A stretch of DNA of 64,000 nucleotides from Gigaspora rosea (GCA_003550325.1 QKWP01000205.1:193081-257080); one strand, 5' to 3'; counted from the stretch's first letter, positions 22,769-34,500 are shown. The notes: a model not told the origin generated them from the sequence alone. Numbers and translations: made by a program.

Positions 22769-23181
22769 ACTGTATGTATATACTATGTTTAGTATCAATA
22801 AATTGGTCACATATGTGTTAAATCAATAAACAGATTTTATTAACAATTAAATTGATTATTATAGAATTGATTCTCATTTCTAGTTGCGCATTTATCAAAT
22901 ATGAATGCACATATGTACATATATGATCACTATATAGATGACTAAGTAATACCAATAGCAAGATAGTTTTGTGATACTAATTCACAAAAATTATTCACAT
23001 TACATAACCCACGGCATTTGGGCTATGACAGCAGATAATTTAGGCTAGGTTACAAATTTTTATATCTAGCCAAATCTAAATCTGGCACATCTTGGATATA
23101 TCTAGCCAAATTTGGTATAACTTGAATATATCTAGCCAAATTTTGTGCATTTGATGAAAAGTGACTTGGAGCACCATAGTA

Positions 23182-23300
23182 AAACTGGTAGTAGTGGTGA
23201 AACTGGTGATGTTGTTGAAACTGGTGATATTTTGTAAAACTGGTGACATTAGTAAAACTAATAATATTAGTAAAACTGTGATATTGGTAAACTGGTAATA
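23182..23300 (+). repeat. GGTGAAACT(G) minisatellite, right half
   Basis: AAACTGGTGATGTTGTTGAA, ACTGGTGATATTTTGTAAAA and similar units continue the array interrupted at 21690; units decay toward the right. Confidence 0.7.
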
Positions 23301-23501
23301 TTACTATAAAGTGCTATATACAAGATTCCTTAAATAGTAGATATACTATAAATTAGACCCAGGCATAAACCACAAATCTATATTAATCAAATACAGTCTT
23401 TTTAAATAGTTAGAATGTCTATTGTAAATACAAAGTGTGTATGAACTTTAAAATTTTTTATTTCATGATATAACCTCACAGCATGTACTAGACTAGGGTC
23501 T

Positions 23502-23588
23502 ACTATAGTAATACCTCTTTAAGTGCACACACTTGGGACTGAGTGTAAGTGTGCGCTTAAAGAAAGTGTGCATTTAAAGATATTATAG
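23502..23588. mobile_element. Mini fold-back, TACCTCTTTAAGTGCACAC ends
   Basis: CTATAGTAATACCTCTTTAA then GTGCACAC is inverted at the right (GTGTGCATTTAAAGATATTATAG). Less than 90 bp. The TIR resembles pogo/mariner-type ATACCTCTTTAAG ends, but that placement is tentative. Confidence 0.5.
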
Positions 23589-26126
23589 ATTAGCCAATCA
23601 GAATCAAGAATAAATCAAAGTCTAAATTTATTGATATTATATAAAAAATTAGAGATAGCTCATTTTCAGATAAACTTAATTTTTGGTTAATCACAGATAA
23701 TTGCAAGTCTAGATTTTTTTATGTTAATTAATACCAGTAATTGCTATTTAAGTAAACTTGTTTAAAAGATCAAAATACACATATTTTTTTGAAATTTGAT
23801 TAAAATTAAAGAAATTTTTATTTTCAACTTTTAATTTTTTAAAAATTTTAATTTTTTTAGGAGTATGCCATTTATTATATGATTTTTGCTATGGATACAT
23901 GGTTAGGGGTAATTACATCTATATCATTCACACAATTTGTCACACAAATCACTGGGTAAAATTTTTAATATGAAATTTGAGTGATCGACATGCCTAGTTT
24001 TAATAGTAAATTGCATAAATTGCAATAGTAGACTTTTTTTAATTGCCATTTTCAGGGGTTTCATAAAAGGAAACACACTCACAAGACTAGATACAATTGC
24101 TTAGTTATACAAATACTTTATTGATTTGTAACTTCAACCAAGAAAAAAATAAAGTAAAGAAAGATCACACCCTCAAAAATAGCCTTTCGTAATTTTATAA
24201 TATTTGTAATACAACTGAATCTTCTGGCTTTGAAACTTTTTAAGCAAAAAAACACATACTCAGTTGAGATTATAAACTTCAAGGAATGTTAAAAGAATTT
24301 AGAACTATTATTGTTTTGGTTTGTTCATACCCAAATCTCAACTAATATATTAATTATATACAAAATTAGAGTAGCAGTCATGCTAAAACAAGGAACATTA
24401 GATAAGAGCAGTAACAGATATTACGCAATATCCTAGAGGGTCAAAAAATTTTTACATAAGACTAATTATACAATTTGATTGGCTAATTGGTCTTATGTGA
24501 GGGAGGGGTAGCTCTATAATAAAATGATATTATATAATATATGTCACGGCTCTAAGTATATTGTAAAAGTTAAAATTTTTTGAATATTCTTTTGTTTGAA
24601 CATAAGGGCATTAAGAAGTTATTTTATAATAAGAGATACAGTATAATATATTGTATTATTATAAAGGTTTTATTAATATATTGAAACAATAGTTCTTTGT
24701 CTTTGTGCTAGTAATTGAATATATTATATTAAGATTGGTCATTATTATTTATTCTTGTTAAAGAACATTTTATTCAAATATTCTTTAAGAATAAAATTTT
24801 TAAAATAAATAAATTTGAGTATAAAAGTGTTCAAGAAGTGCTGTCGAATACAATAATGTGACCAACACAATTTAAAGGTTGTTGTAGCCTTTTTATTTAA
24901 TTAACAATATATAGTACTCGTTAGATTTGTTAACCAACTTTTTGTATTGCAATTCTTTGGCCCCTATACTGTAATTTGGTTTAAATAGAATAAATTGTAA
25001 GAAAAAAACTGTTAGAGATAAAATAGCAAGAACAAGCAAATATGTACAAAAAAATTCATTTAAATCATCTACTTACTAGCATACTTGCTATTCTTGTGCT
25101 TCTACTTCATAACGGGTGCAATCAGCTTTGTAAATATTAGCAATTTCTTAAAATATTAAATTTTGTCTATTCAGTTTAAAAAATATAACTTATTAATTCT
25201 AAATGTTGGTTATCTAAGTTATCTTATTTCTAAAATTTAAATAACATCCAATTATATTACTAGTAGTATGGCTCATCACTTTCTAAACAAAAGAATATCT
25301 ATTATTACTATAATAACCACATCCTCATAATTATTTTTTTTGTTTTTCTGTTCTAAAGAATGTTAATCTATAATAAAATAAAAATTTGTTATTAACAGGG
25401 ATGAGCATATATTATTTATACTAAAGAAAGCACTTTGCAATAATATTAAATTATTTAAATTTTCATGAAAAGCAACTGTAGAGGCTTATGCAAGAACACT
25501 ATATTAACTTTATTAAATCTACTTACATTGGACATCTTTCCAAATTATTTCATTTGGTTTGTTAGTCTAAAGGTTATATTTTACTGCACATTGTGCAGTA
25601 TACTATCATTTTGAAAACCTAATAAAATTACAATACACATAAATAAGCAAATTATATAAAAAAATATCAAATTAATATGATTTGCCTATTTGTAAAACAG
25701 TTTTTCTGATTTTCATCATTACTTTCAAATGCACCAGTCCTTCACAAATGCATTTTGGTAAAAGCTATCACTTCAGTACATCTAACAATTTACTTTTTGT
25801 ACTGGGTATTTGCAAACTGGAGAAAGATCAAAGCAAACTAATTGCATACTTTTGAAACTATATATATTACTTTATACAGAATACTTATTTTCTATATATT
25901 TTCTGATTCGTAGAAACTTCAGTTACAGGTTTGTCTTAAGAAGTATTGTGTGTTAAAACTAAAGTGTCAAGTGAAATTTTCAAAAATTTAAATTCATCAA
26001 TTTGTGTAATTTATAAAAATCATATAATAAAATTTTGGATGTAACAAATTGTATAACTAATATATAATATCTATATATAATATATTAAATTATATAGTAT
26101 ATAATATATATAATATATATATTATT
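23589..26126. other. Long AT-rich intergenic DNA
   Basis: No gene supported on either strand. A small hairpin, ACATAAGACTAATTA...TAATTGGTCTTATGT, sits at about 24455-24500. Near 26.04-26.12 kb an (ATAT)-rich low-complexity run precedes the fold-backs. Otherwise nothing to report. Confidence 0.4.
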
Positions 26127-26448
26127 TGATATTAAGTAACCTTTGATTTACTAGTCCATTTAGACAGTTTTACTACCAAAATGATCATTTCAATAAGACA
26201 ATTTTAATAAGCCCAAAAACATCAAAATCCAATTACAGGATCACAAGATTATTAAGGTTTTGTATTTTTTATATATGTCTTAAAATAATTTTAAGACATA
26301 TATAAAATAAAACAAACCCTTAGTAATCTCATGACCCTGTGATTGGATTTTATGATTTTGGATTTTTAGAATCATCTCATTGAGATGATCATTTTGGTAG
26401 TAAAATTGTCCAAAAATGTCCAGTAGTCAAAGGTTACCTAATATTAAA
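26127..26448. mobile_element. Fold-back family A, copy 1
   Basis: Near-complete palindrome of about 320 bp. Left: ATTAAGTAACCTTTGATTTA, CTAGTCCATTT...ACCAAAATGATCATTTCAAT...ATCCAATTACAGGATCACAA. The right half mirrors it, with a central inverted TTTATATATGTCTTAAAATA. It is followed within 20 bp by a second copy. Non-coding; a transcript would fold into a hairpin of about 150 bp. Confidence 0.75.
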
Positions 26449-26463
26449 TAAAACATATATTAT

Positions 26464-26790
26464 ATTATTTAATATTAAGTAACCTTTAATCTACTAGTCC
26501 ATTTTGGACAATTTTACTACTAAAATAATCATCTCAATAAAACGATTCTAACAAGCCTAAAATTATCAAAATCCAATCACAGGATCACAAGATCATTAAA
26601 GTTTTGTATTATTTTATATATATTTTAAAATAAATTTTAAAACATAAAATAAAACAAAACCTTAGCAATCTTGTGACTTTGTGATTGGATTTTAATGATT
26701 TTGGCTTGTTAGAATCATCTCATTAAAATGATTATTTTAATAGTAAAATTGTTTAAAATAGACCAGTAGATTACAAATTATTTAATATTA
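26464..26790. mobile_element. Fold-back family A, copy 2
   Basis: Same sequence order as copy 1 (CTACTAGTCCATTTTGGACA, ATTTTACTACTAAAATAATC, CACAGGATCACAAGATCATT) and again self-complementary. Roughly 80-90 per cent similar to copy 1 by eye. The two lie head-to-tail, possibly by tandem duplication or by insertion at a related target. Confidence 0.75.
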
Positions 26791-26879
26791 TTATATTTGT
26801 ATAATATATTTAAAAAATTAGTCATTATATTAACCAATCAGAATTGTAGTATTATATATTTATGCTTGATGTGTTAGCA

Positions 26880-27220
26880 TTCTAAATTTCTATTTTTTTT
26901 GCTTTTTTTTTTGGTATTTCTTTTTTTCTTTCTTTTTGTTTAGTTGTATTTTGGTTTGGTCTTTTGGTTTTTGTTTAGGTATTGTTGTATTGTCCCTCCT
27001 TTTAATCTCTTTTCCTTTTTTATTCTTCTTTATGAGAAGCTTAAAGAAGAAGTTTTTAGGTGGAATGGATTCTGTGGTTGGTAGCTAAGACCAGGCAGTG
27101 CTATACTTGTATTGTTGGGAAAGACTACACATGGGTATAAGCAAGCCATTTTTAGTGCAATAACTAACTTGGGTACTCATTTGTAGAAAACCAAATTAAT
27201 GTCCATTATTGCTATTAAAT
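26880..27220. other. T-rich tract followed by a non-repetitive GC-richer segment
   Basis: A tract of T with interspersed C/G (CTTTCTTTTTGTTTAGTTGT) leads into GGTGGAATGGATTCTGTGGT, TGGTAGCTAAGACCAGGCAG and so on. The composition resembles the tail of a retroelement or a transcript 3' region, but no coding domain or target duplication is visible. Identity unknown. Confidence 0.25.
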
Positions 27221-28437
27221 TGTATATTATGTAGCCTCTATATAATTTTCTAATATAAGATGAGATGGGCTATGAAGTGAAAAAAAATTAACCAATCAGA
27301 ATTAAGATAGGTGATCACACTATACATGGATAGGAGTGGCTACTAAGTAAAAAATATTATGTGATTTATGACATGCCCCTTATTGACTGTAAAAATTAAA
27401 AGTCAAATAATAAAATGCTCTCCAATAGTTCTCCAATCTTACTAAAAATCTCAGAATGTAAATATATTTTGATTTTCTAAATAAGTTTACTTAAGTAATG
27501 ATAATCGATTTATATAGTAAAATTTGGAAATTACTATGTAGTGACTATTGTTAATTATGGAGTAACTTATTTTTAGATCAAAGACATTTTTGAGTTTTTT
27601 GACCTAAGGAGGAATAGCTTATTTTAGATAGTTGCCTATTTTCGAATATATATGGTAAGATATTGCCAAGTCTAAATTTAGATTATACAGAATATAGTAT
27701 GTTTGTTCTGAATTATAAGTTAGATACTAATGCTATAATCAAATAATAGGTTCAAAAAGGTAATTCTACTAGACTATAAGTATAACCGTTGAGAGCAGTT
27801 TCGTCATACGCGCTGGCAATGCTGATGCCATCATTACTCAATTTGGAAGAATTTGTTGATTTTGGTTTGCAATTCTTCTCATTATATCTTTTCAAAGAGG
27901 TTTTTCTAGGATTGTTTGATGTGGTTCTATACAATCAACAATGTCATCTCCAGATATTGAAAATAGCGGCTATGGGATAAACAATTTGTATTATAGCTAA
28001 AAAGTTTTCGATAAGCCTGGATTTTATGCATTTAATAATATAACCCACCAAATTTTTTATTTCTTTCATTTGTAAATCATCTCGTTTAATAAGTGAGGTT
28101 AACGCATTTTCTTGAAGATGTAAATATTTCAGATTTAAATATCTTATTTGGATACTTTAACAAAAAATCATTGTTCCATTTTGTAAATGTTGAAATCGTT
28201 TATTTTGAAAGCTTTTTTGATAAATCCGTGTAAAATGTAATCGAAGCCAGTTCGTAACTAACCTCAATAAGAAACTCATGCGCAACGATTATTTTTATTA
28301 AACTAATAAATTATAAGTTTTGTTTTCATACAAATATTGAAGGATATATAACTCATTTAATAATGATTTCAAAGTTGTTTAATAGAAATACGTTTTAAAC
28401 TACTGTAATTGTTTTGACGATATTATTGTCCTTACAG
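27221..28437. other. Intergenic DNA with possible eroded coding traces
   Basis: Overlapping short ORFs on both strands at 27752-27980 have relatively even codon composition (minus-strand NCKPKSTNSSKLSNDGISI is typical of a hydrophilic loop), but no start, splice pattern or homologue is recognised. Nothing else is supported. Confidence 0.3.
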
Positions 28438-28605
28438 GTTCTTGTTTATCCATTACGAAAATACAAAGGCTTATATTTTACTAATAAAGACTTTCAATAT
28501 AACGATAAAGTATTAAAAAATATATTATTATTATTAAATTATGCGCAATTTAAAATAGTATATCCTACTTTTAAAGAAAAAAATTATTTTGAAAATTTTA
28601 TTTGA
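28438..28605 (+). pseudogene. Exon-like remnant, unrecognised
   Basis: A good acceptor (TATTATTGTCCTTACAG) precedes a 55-codon open stretch beginning VLVYPLRKYKGLYFTNKDFQ and ending ENFI-stop. Tyr/Lys/Phe-rich content resembles real terminal exons of this genome. No plausible upstream exon could be joined, and a small repeat begins immediately after the stop, so I treat it as an orphan last exon or relic. Confidence 0.3.
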
Positions 28606-28612
28606 GTCCTTG

Positions 28613-28836
28613 GGTGCTCTCAAGCATAATTAGGACGAGACAGCAATGAAAAAAAGATGATCGAGACCATCTTTTTTTTTATCATAGAGTTGTGTTTATT
28701 GGCTAAAATTTAAGATCTGCATTTCGCACTATGAACCTTCAGCAAAATTGCCGTAAGAATTACCTCAATTAATTATGGTGCTTGTGCACGATCTCGTTTA
28801 CTAGCTGATCACATTGAGGGAGATGCTTGAGAGCAC
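28613..28836. mobile_element. Short-TIR fold-back, GTGCTCTCAAGCAT ends
   Basis: A 14-bp perfect TIR, GTGCTCTCAAGCAT, bounds about 224 bp. Inside is a small hairpin (AAAGATGATCGAGACCATCTTT). It abuts the tandem repeat at 28840. Confidence 0.45.
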
Positions 28837-28837
28837 T

Positions 28838-28972
28838 TTTAGTGTAATTAAGTCGAAAACATCTAATGATGTTATTGATTTTTAGTGTAATTACATCGAA
28901 AACATCTAATGATGTTATTGATTTTTAGTGTAATTACGTCGAAAACATCTAATGATGTTATTGATTTTTCTA
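28838..28972 (+). promoter_or_regulatory. Three 44-bp tandem repeats just upstream of the KH-like gene
   Basis: TTTTAGTGTAATTACRTCGA followed by AAACATCTAATGATGTTATT is present three times (TTAAGTCG, TTACATCG and TTACGTCG variants) and ends about 115 bp before the start codon at 29089. Each unit holds a palindrome, AACATCTAATGATGTT, and one holds TTACGTCG, a CRE-like half site. Position suggests a promoter element array; regulation is inferred. Confidence 0.45.
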
Positions 28973-29088
28973 AATCATTATTTAATATAAATACTTCACG
29001 TAAATCGAATGCAATTAGCATCATTACATTAAACATTAATTTAAAGCACAAATGTACGTGAACCAACTTTACTAAATTTATTTTCTTC

Positions 29089-31798
29089 ATGGTATATTAT
29101 AATAACACTTTAAACGATAGTAGTAGTGTAAATTATGAAGAAGAAGAAGCTCGAGAATGGAGGCAACCACGTTCACAACAAAAGAATGATGATTATATCA
29201 CATCCACTTTGAAAAGAATGCCTGATGAAGTGTGGTTGGTAAGTCTTAATTAACCACTTTGATGATCTTTTAACTGTTATTTTTAAAATATTTATAAAAC
29301 TTGAAAAATTGTTTAGATTCCACCAAATATCGATGTAAAATTAGTTTTAGGTGATAGAAAGATCAATATGACACGTATTGAAGAATCAACGAATACTCAC
29401 ATGAGCTATAATGAAGTTGAAGGGGTAAAATAATTATTCTCAAAAAAATTTTTTTTTTTTACTTTATACCTGATTTTGTCTTTTCTGTATACAGCAAATT
29501 GAAATGTGGGGAACGCGCCATGATCTCGATCAAGCTATTATGCAATGGAATATGATCGCTCAGAATTTTCATGATGTAAGTTTTTTAAACATTAATATTA
29601 TTATATAATAATAATAGAAATATTTTACCTGCGTGCCTTGTTTTTTTTTTTCAAGGAACAAATTAAAAACAGAACTGCAAGAAAAGTCAAAGGTTGGGCT
29701 AGACCTGAGAAAGCACTTACAGAAAAACAGATTCGAAAATTACAGCGTAGAGAAGCAAGAGAAAAGGAAGGTCAAAATCTTAAATGTTTTCCTAAAATCG
29801 ATCTTCCTTTTTCTTCTCATTTTTATTTTCAGGATCGTGAAATTCCAATCTCGCGAATCATTGGTGAAAAAGATGAATTTTTGAATCCGATTCGTGTTCA
29901 AACTAAATGTTACATGTGGTATGATCCACAAAATCATGTAAGTTAAAAAGTAATAAAAGTGTAAAAGTTAAAATATTCTATTCATAAATATCTTTTTTTG
30001 TTCAAGATGGTTAGAGTTGTTGGCGATGATGAAGATAATGTTTATGAAGCAATTTCACGCGTTAAAAATCTTTACCTTAAAGTTTTCTTAGTAAGAACAA
30101 TAAAAAATTTATCACTAGTTATATCGTATATTTACAACAAAAATAATGAAATATCTATTTATACTTTTCATAGGCTCGCAACATTCCAATAAAGAAAGGC
30201 TGGGTTTATCATATGATCGAACAACCTCGAATACCTTACAAAGTTAGAATTGCAGATCCGCCTAATTGGCTCATACCACCTTATGATTTGATTGGTTTCT
30301 TTAAAATTCTCGAGCCTGTTATTGACGAGCAACCTAAGAATGGCACAAAGATTGAAATTTTTGAGTGAGTCAACATTAAATTTATCGAAATACATACGTT
30401 ATGTTACATGATGTTAAGTATTTTTATTTTTAATCAAATTAATTACCGTAAATTTTAGTGTTAATTCGGAAAATGTCAAAAGAATTGAAGATGCCATATT
30501 GAAAGCCTTGCAAACTGTTTATTTGTTCGATGAAGAAATAAAAATGCGCATTAGGTGAATAATCACATTAATACAATTTTTTTAACATGATCATTTTTAC
30601 AATCTTATTTTGACAAATTTAGGTTTGGTCAAATATGTCTTACATATTTTCCTAAAGATAAGTCATCGTGGTCGATTGACAAATTGAATAATCTAATCTT
30701 GAAAGATACTCGTTTACAATCAAGGTTCGCTACATGGTATGATTTATTAGATTTTTTTTTTTAATTTCCTTTTGATTTTATATTCAACACAATTAAATTG
30801 ATTTTGAAAAAATTTTTTTTTTTTTTAATAATAGCCTTACAACTGATTATAATCAACTCAAACAATTAGAAGAATTTTTTACAAATGATCAAGTATGGGA
30901 AAATTCATCTTTCCATGAATTCAAGATTTACGCATCCCGTCGTCCCATTAAATATGATGAACAAAGATGGACATGTGCATTCGACGTATCATTTAGGAAT
31001 GGTAAAATAGGATTATGGAATGCCGTTACAAATGAAAAAAATGTGTTGGAGATTAACATGGCTTGTTTAGATTAGTAAGTGTAAATATTTTATTATAATA
31101 TAAATTTTCATAAAATATCATAAATATTTATATATATATATTTGCTTTTAGTGGAGGTTCATGGAGGCTTTCCATCAAAACAGCCAAACGACTTAGTATC
31201 GACAAATTTGGGTCTCAAGGTGTATTTGTTTATAAACTAAGATTAAGGTACTATCATTTGAAAAAAAATTTAATAAATAAATCTATGTATATATTTTTTT
31301 TACTAATATTTAAACAATACGTAGTCCACAAAATCATTTGGTTTATACAAATACTGAAGATGTCGTTGTTACCTCAGTTTGCGAAAAACATAAAAAGAAA
31401 TTTTTGTGGAAAGATGATTTTATAATTGAAATTACACGATATGAATATTGGAATTGTGAAGGAAAATTTTTAAATATTTCACCTGGTGTGGAAATTCTTT
31501 TACAACGTGAACCATCAGAAAATGTTTCATTTGGAGTTACGGTAAATGACTTTAATTGAATTATTATCAGATTTTTTTTTTTTACTAATCAATTTTTTTT
31601 ATTTATTAGTTATATAAGAAATCATGGGATGATGATTTTTCTGCAAACGGTAATTTAAATTCAGGAGAAGTGCCTGAATGGTATCCTGATGATATATCAG
31701 GTGGTGTTAAACCAATGCTGGATAATATAAATGATTTCTTGAATGTTTTGCAAGATTCCAATGTTATTAAATCAAATATATCAAAATGCGATTTTTAA
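29089..31798 (+). CDS. Conserved-looking 615-aa protein with KH-like N-terminal part
   Basis: Twelve exons join in phase: 29089-29238, 29317-29424, 29495-29575, 29656-29937, 30007-30090, 30174-30364, 30459-30554, 30623-30736, 30835-31074, 31152-31247, 31325-31541 and 31610-31798 (615 aa). The ATG is the first after an in-frame TGA 28 bp upstream. Residues 51-113 (IEESTNTHMSYNEVEGQIEM, then WGTRHDLDQAI) have the I-E-x-x-T...I-x-x-W-G...A pattern of KH-like RNA-binding folds. Residues 116-152 are strongly basic (ARKVKGWARPEKALTEKQIR) and probably helical. The C-terminal ~400 aa form a Trp/Tyr-rich globular region (GWVYHMIEQPRIPYKVRI; GGSWRLSIKTAKRLSI; EVPEWYPDDI). It resembles uncharacterised fungal proteins with a KH-like start, possibly the DUF7905 group (from memory, unverified). 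A 60-nt part of exon 4 (29771-29832) has GT...AG ends and could be an optional intron. The gene is intact. Confidence 0.7.
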
Positions 31799-32091
31799 AA
31801 TAGTTATAATAATATAATATTCATAAACAAGTATGTAGAAATATTTTCAAATGCAAAAATACATTTTATTTAGACATATATATGTACGTAAACATAATAT
31901 ATAAATAAAATTGCTTTTTCATTATTATAATAAATAATAATTAAAGTTAGGATTAGGATCAGTTTTAAGTAAGGTTAGAGTTGGATTAGAATTAGAACTT
32001 AAAGTAATATCATGAAAAGAGTATTTTTTTTTATTAAAAATACAACAGGAGTATTTTAGTAAAATTTCAAAAAATATAAAAAAAGTGCACT
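31799..32091. other. 3' flank of the KH-like gene
   Basis: AT-rich, with an AATAAA-type hexamer near 31903-31910 that could serve in polyadenylation. Contains GTTAGGATTAGGATC and GGTTAGAGTTGG, degenerate telomere-like strings. No gene. Confidence 0.35.
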
Positions 32092-32099
32092 ATAGTACA

Positions 32100-32172
32100 G
32101 TCAGTGTTGGGCTCGCTTATAAGTCCAGTAAAATTGAACTGGAACTGGCTTTTGGTCCAGAGCCCAACACGA
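32100..32172. mobile_element. 73-bp hAT-type micro-MITE, target duplication ATAGTACA
   Basis: Inverted AGTGTTGGGCTC and GAGCCCAACAC bound a tiny element whose arms continue with CCAGT/ACTGG. The 8-bp direct repeat ATAGTACA is at 32092-32099 and 32173-32180. It shares the CAGTGTTGG start with the MITE at 1.8 kb. One of the smallest TIR-only elements one could expect to be mobile. Confidence 0.75.
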
Positions 32173-32239
32173 ATAGTACAGGTAACCTATTTTTTAATAT
32201 TCAAATAAAATAATTATTTTTTTAAAAAAATTATTTCTT

Positions 32240-32465
32240 AGAATTTTGCCTATTCCGGATCAGCCCGGCGAAAAATTCGAACGCGGTAAACGAAAAAAAA
32301 AGCGAAAATACGCGTGTTTAGGAATGAAATTTTACTTACATAAGCAGCATTCTAACCCTATAGCCTCTAACGTTAAGTCCCTAACCCTAAATTTTTATCT
32401 CACGCACTTAGTTTATTTACAAAATCGGATTTCCTTTTTTGGTTTGTGTTACCCGCGCAAATAAG
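32240..32465. repeat. Degenerate fold-back with CCCTAACCCTAAA loop
   Basis: CGCGGTAAACGAAAAAAAAA, then GCGAAAATACGCG, is loosely inverted at the right as CGGATTTCCTTTTTTGGTTT, then GTGTTACCCGCGC. The middle has CCCTAACCCTAAA (32379-32391). The outer motif TTCCGGATCAGCCCGGCGAA recurs at 63.0 kb. Non-coding; ORFs across it are chance. Confidence 0.5.
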
Positions 32466-32723
32466 TAACAACCATTAGGCTGTTTACAGATCATCATGAG
32501 CTTATTTTCTAAATCTATCAATATGGACGCGTTATGACCAGTGGCTTTTTCTCTGACAAGAAAATAAATCTTCTACTCCATTAGAATTTGTCAAAAGAAA
32601 ATGAAATTCTCGTATTCAGTTTCTTGACAGATCAAAGCGAAGACTTAAAATTTTGCATTTAATGAAATTACAAGGTAAAAAAATAAACGTTAACTTTTTT
32701 TTGTAAATTAAACTTTTTTACAA

Positions 32724-32754
<31 letters not shown>

Positions 32755-33082
32755 TTACAGACTCGAAGTGCAAGTAAATCACAAAGGTTTTATTGAGGAT
32801 AAGGATGAATAAAATGATCTGAGCGATTAATTCCTAAAGATGCATCCTAAAATTAACGCCTTATGATAGAAGAAAGAAGAATAATGGAATAAATGAATAT
32901 TTGTGGAGAGAATATTTAAGCGTTAGATAACGATTTCAAAAACTTTTTTTTTTACTCTATATTTTTGGACAAATTCGTTCTTGAATTTGACCCAATATCC
33001 GGGTGGGATATCTTTAAGTTATTAAAATATATATCAAGGGGGTTATCATTATTTTATTTATATTTTTAAACTAGAACATGAT
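32466..33082. other. Intergenic DNA with (AT)n microsatellite
   Basis: No gene seen. A poly-A run followed by (TA)n lies at about 32722-32756. The rest has no repeat I can pair. Confidence 0.4.
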
Positions 33083-33090
33083 CATGCGGC

Positions 33091-34500
33091 TAGAGATGGG
33101 AAAAATGCGCATTTTATAATAAAATGCGCATGATATATAAAATGCGCATGATACCGCATGATAAAAAATTTTTTTTGTAATTTTTATCTTTATTATTGAT
33201 AATGCATCTAAATAAAGATACTACATATTGATTCTTAATCAGATTTTGCCTACATATATAATTTTTACAAATTGTAAACTTCATCGTTGCTTATTTTATA
33301 TAATTTGAGAATATTCTAGCACCTTACCCGTGCCTCTGCCACGGGAGCTTTGTATAAAACTTTAAAACCTTAGTTAAAATCTGTAATTCGCATAATATAA
33401 TATTCATAAATATGCTGAGTTAGTTTGCATTGGATCGTCACAAAGAAATTTTATTATTGAACATACTATTCTATTAACTACAGTATATGGTTAAGATTTA
33501 TACACTCACATATGAGCAGACAGACAGGAAAATTGTGACTGCGGGATAATTTTATTTTGTTTTGATTGTTAGTATTCACCAACTATGACACATTTCTTCA
33601 CAATTATATTTTCTCATATCAATTGTTAATGAATTTGAATTGTGATAACATTCTTGATTATAACTTGCTCATCGATATATTAGCTTAACATTTTGATCAC
33701 GGGTTATATAATTAATCAAAAAGCTTTAAAGTACTAACTTGATTATTTAGCTATTAGTTTTAGCACACTGATCACTTTTTGAACATACCGTGATTTTTAT
33801 TTTATTGATTGGTAGATCGACATAAAACTACGAATCGCTGAGAAAATAATTAGTTGGTTATAGATAATCTGGGCGGCAAAAAATTCCAACCAAAAATTCT
33901 AGAAAATCAATCATCTAAATATTTGTTTGAATGTAATTTTTTTTTATATTTGCGAATATATTCACTATTTTTTTTATTAGTCTTATGTTTTATCTATCGC
34001 GGGGCATTTGTCGTGTTCTTGCACTTGTTCTTGCATTTGCACTTATTCTTGAACTTGAGATCATTATACAAAACGTTTTCAAATTCGTGAACTTTTCTTA
34101 GCCAAAATAGTTTATAAATATTAGGCAATCAAACAACCAAAGTAAATTTTGTAAATTCACGTTTCACGAATTTGTGTTGTTTAAGAGCGTTAATAAGGGC
34201 GTTAAAAAATAAGATAATAATTACTTGAATGTTACAATAATTACTCGACCATGATAATCATCATATTCATCTTACGTATTTCTGTTAGTTTTCCCACATT
34301 CATCACATTTTTCGGATACGACCAATCAAAAATGTTAAAGTGAACAACGCAGAATTGAAGTATATAGATAGATTAGAATGTTAATTATATTTATTTCATA
34401 TTTAATTTTTCTATATAAAATTTTGATGGGATAAAATGCGCATGATTCGGAAACATGCGCATGATTGAGGAATCATGCACACGCATGAAACCCACCTCTA
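33091..34500. mobile_element. 1410-bp hAT-type element, target duplication CATGCGGC
   Basis: Ends TAGAGATGGG and CCCACCTCTA (inverted), flanked by a perfect 8-bp CATGCGGC (33083-33090 and 34501-34508). Both subterminal zones carry several AATGCGCATG motifs (about 33105-33165 and 34434-34465), the short-motif clusters that hAT transposases bind. The interior shows no transposase; the 78-codon frame at 33854 is low complexity. Non-autonomous, probably young because TSD and TIR are well kept. Confidence 0.85.

Larger units (their letters stand above)
21695..23176. mobile_element. 1482-bp TIR element inserted in the GGTGAAACT minisatellite
   Basis: Ends TGGTGCTCCAAGTCACTTCT and the exact-type inverse AGTGACTTGGAGCACCA, extending into ATCAAAT/ATTTGATGA. 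The flanking 5-bp direct repeat is TAGTA (21690-21694, 23177-23181). The right part has three copies of TATATCTAGCCAAAT about 36 bp apart (23061-23151). Contains a complete hAT MITE (22116-22768), so its own length is about 820 bp. No transposase. Superfamily unclear. Confidence 0.75.

Noticed and set aside
29740..30395. Minus-strand ORFs opposite the KH-like gene
   Set aside because: Shadows of exons 4-6; the + strand has in-phase exons with consensus splice sites.
33854..34090. 78-codon hydrophobic ORF inside the 33.1-34.5 kb hAT element
   Set aside because: Leu/Phe-rich low-complexity sequence from CTTGCACTTGTTCTTGCA-type repeats, no transposase motif.
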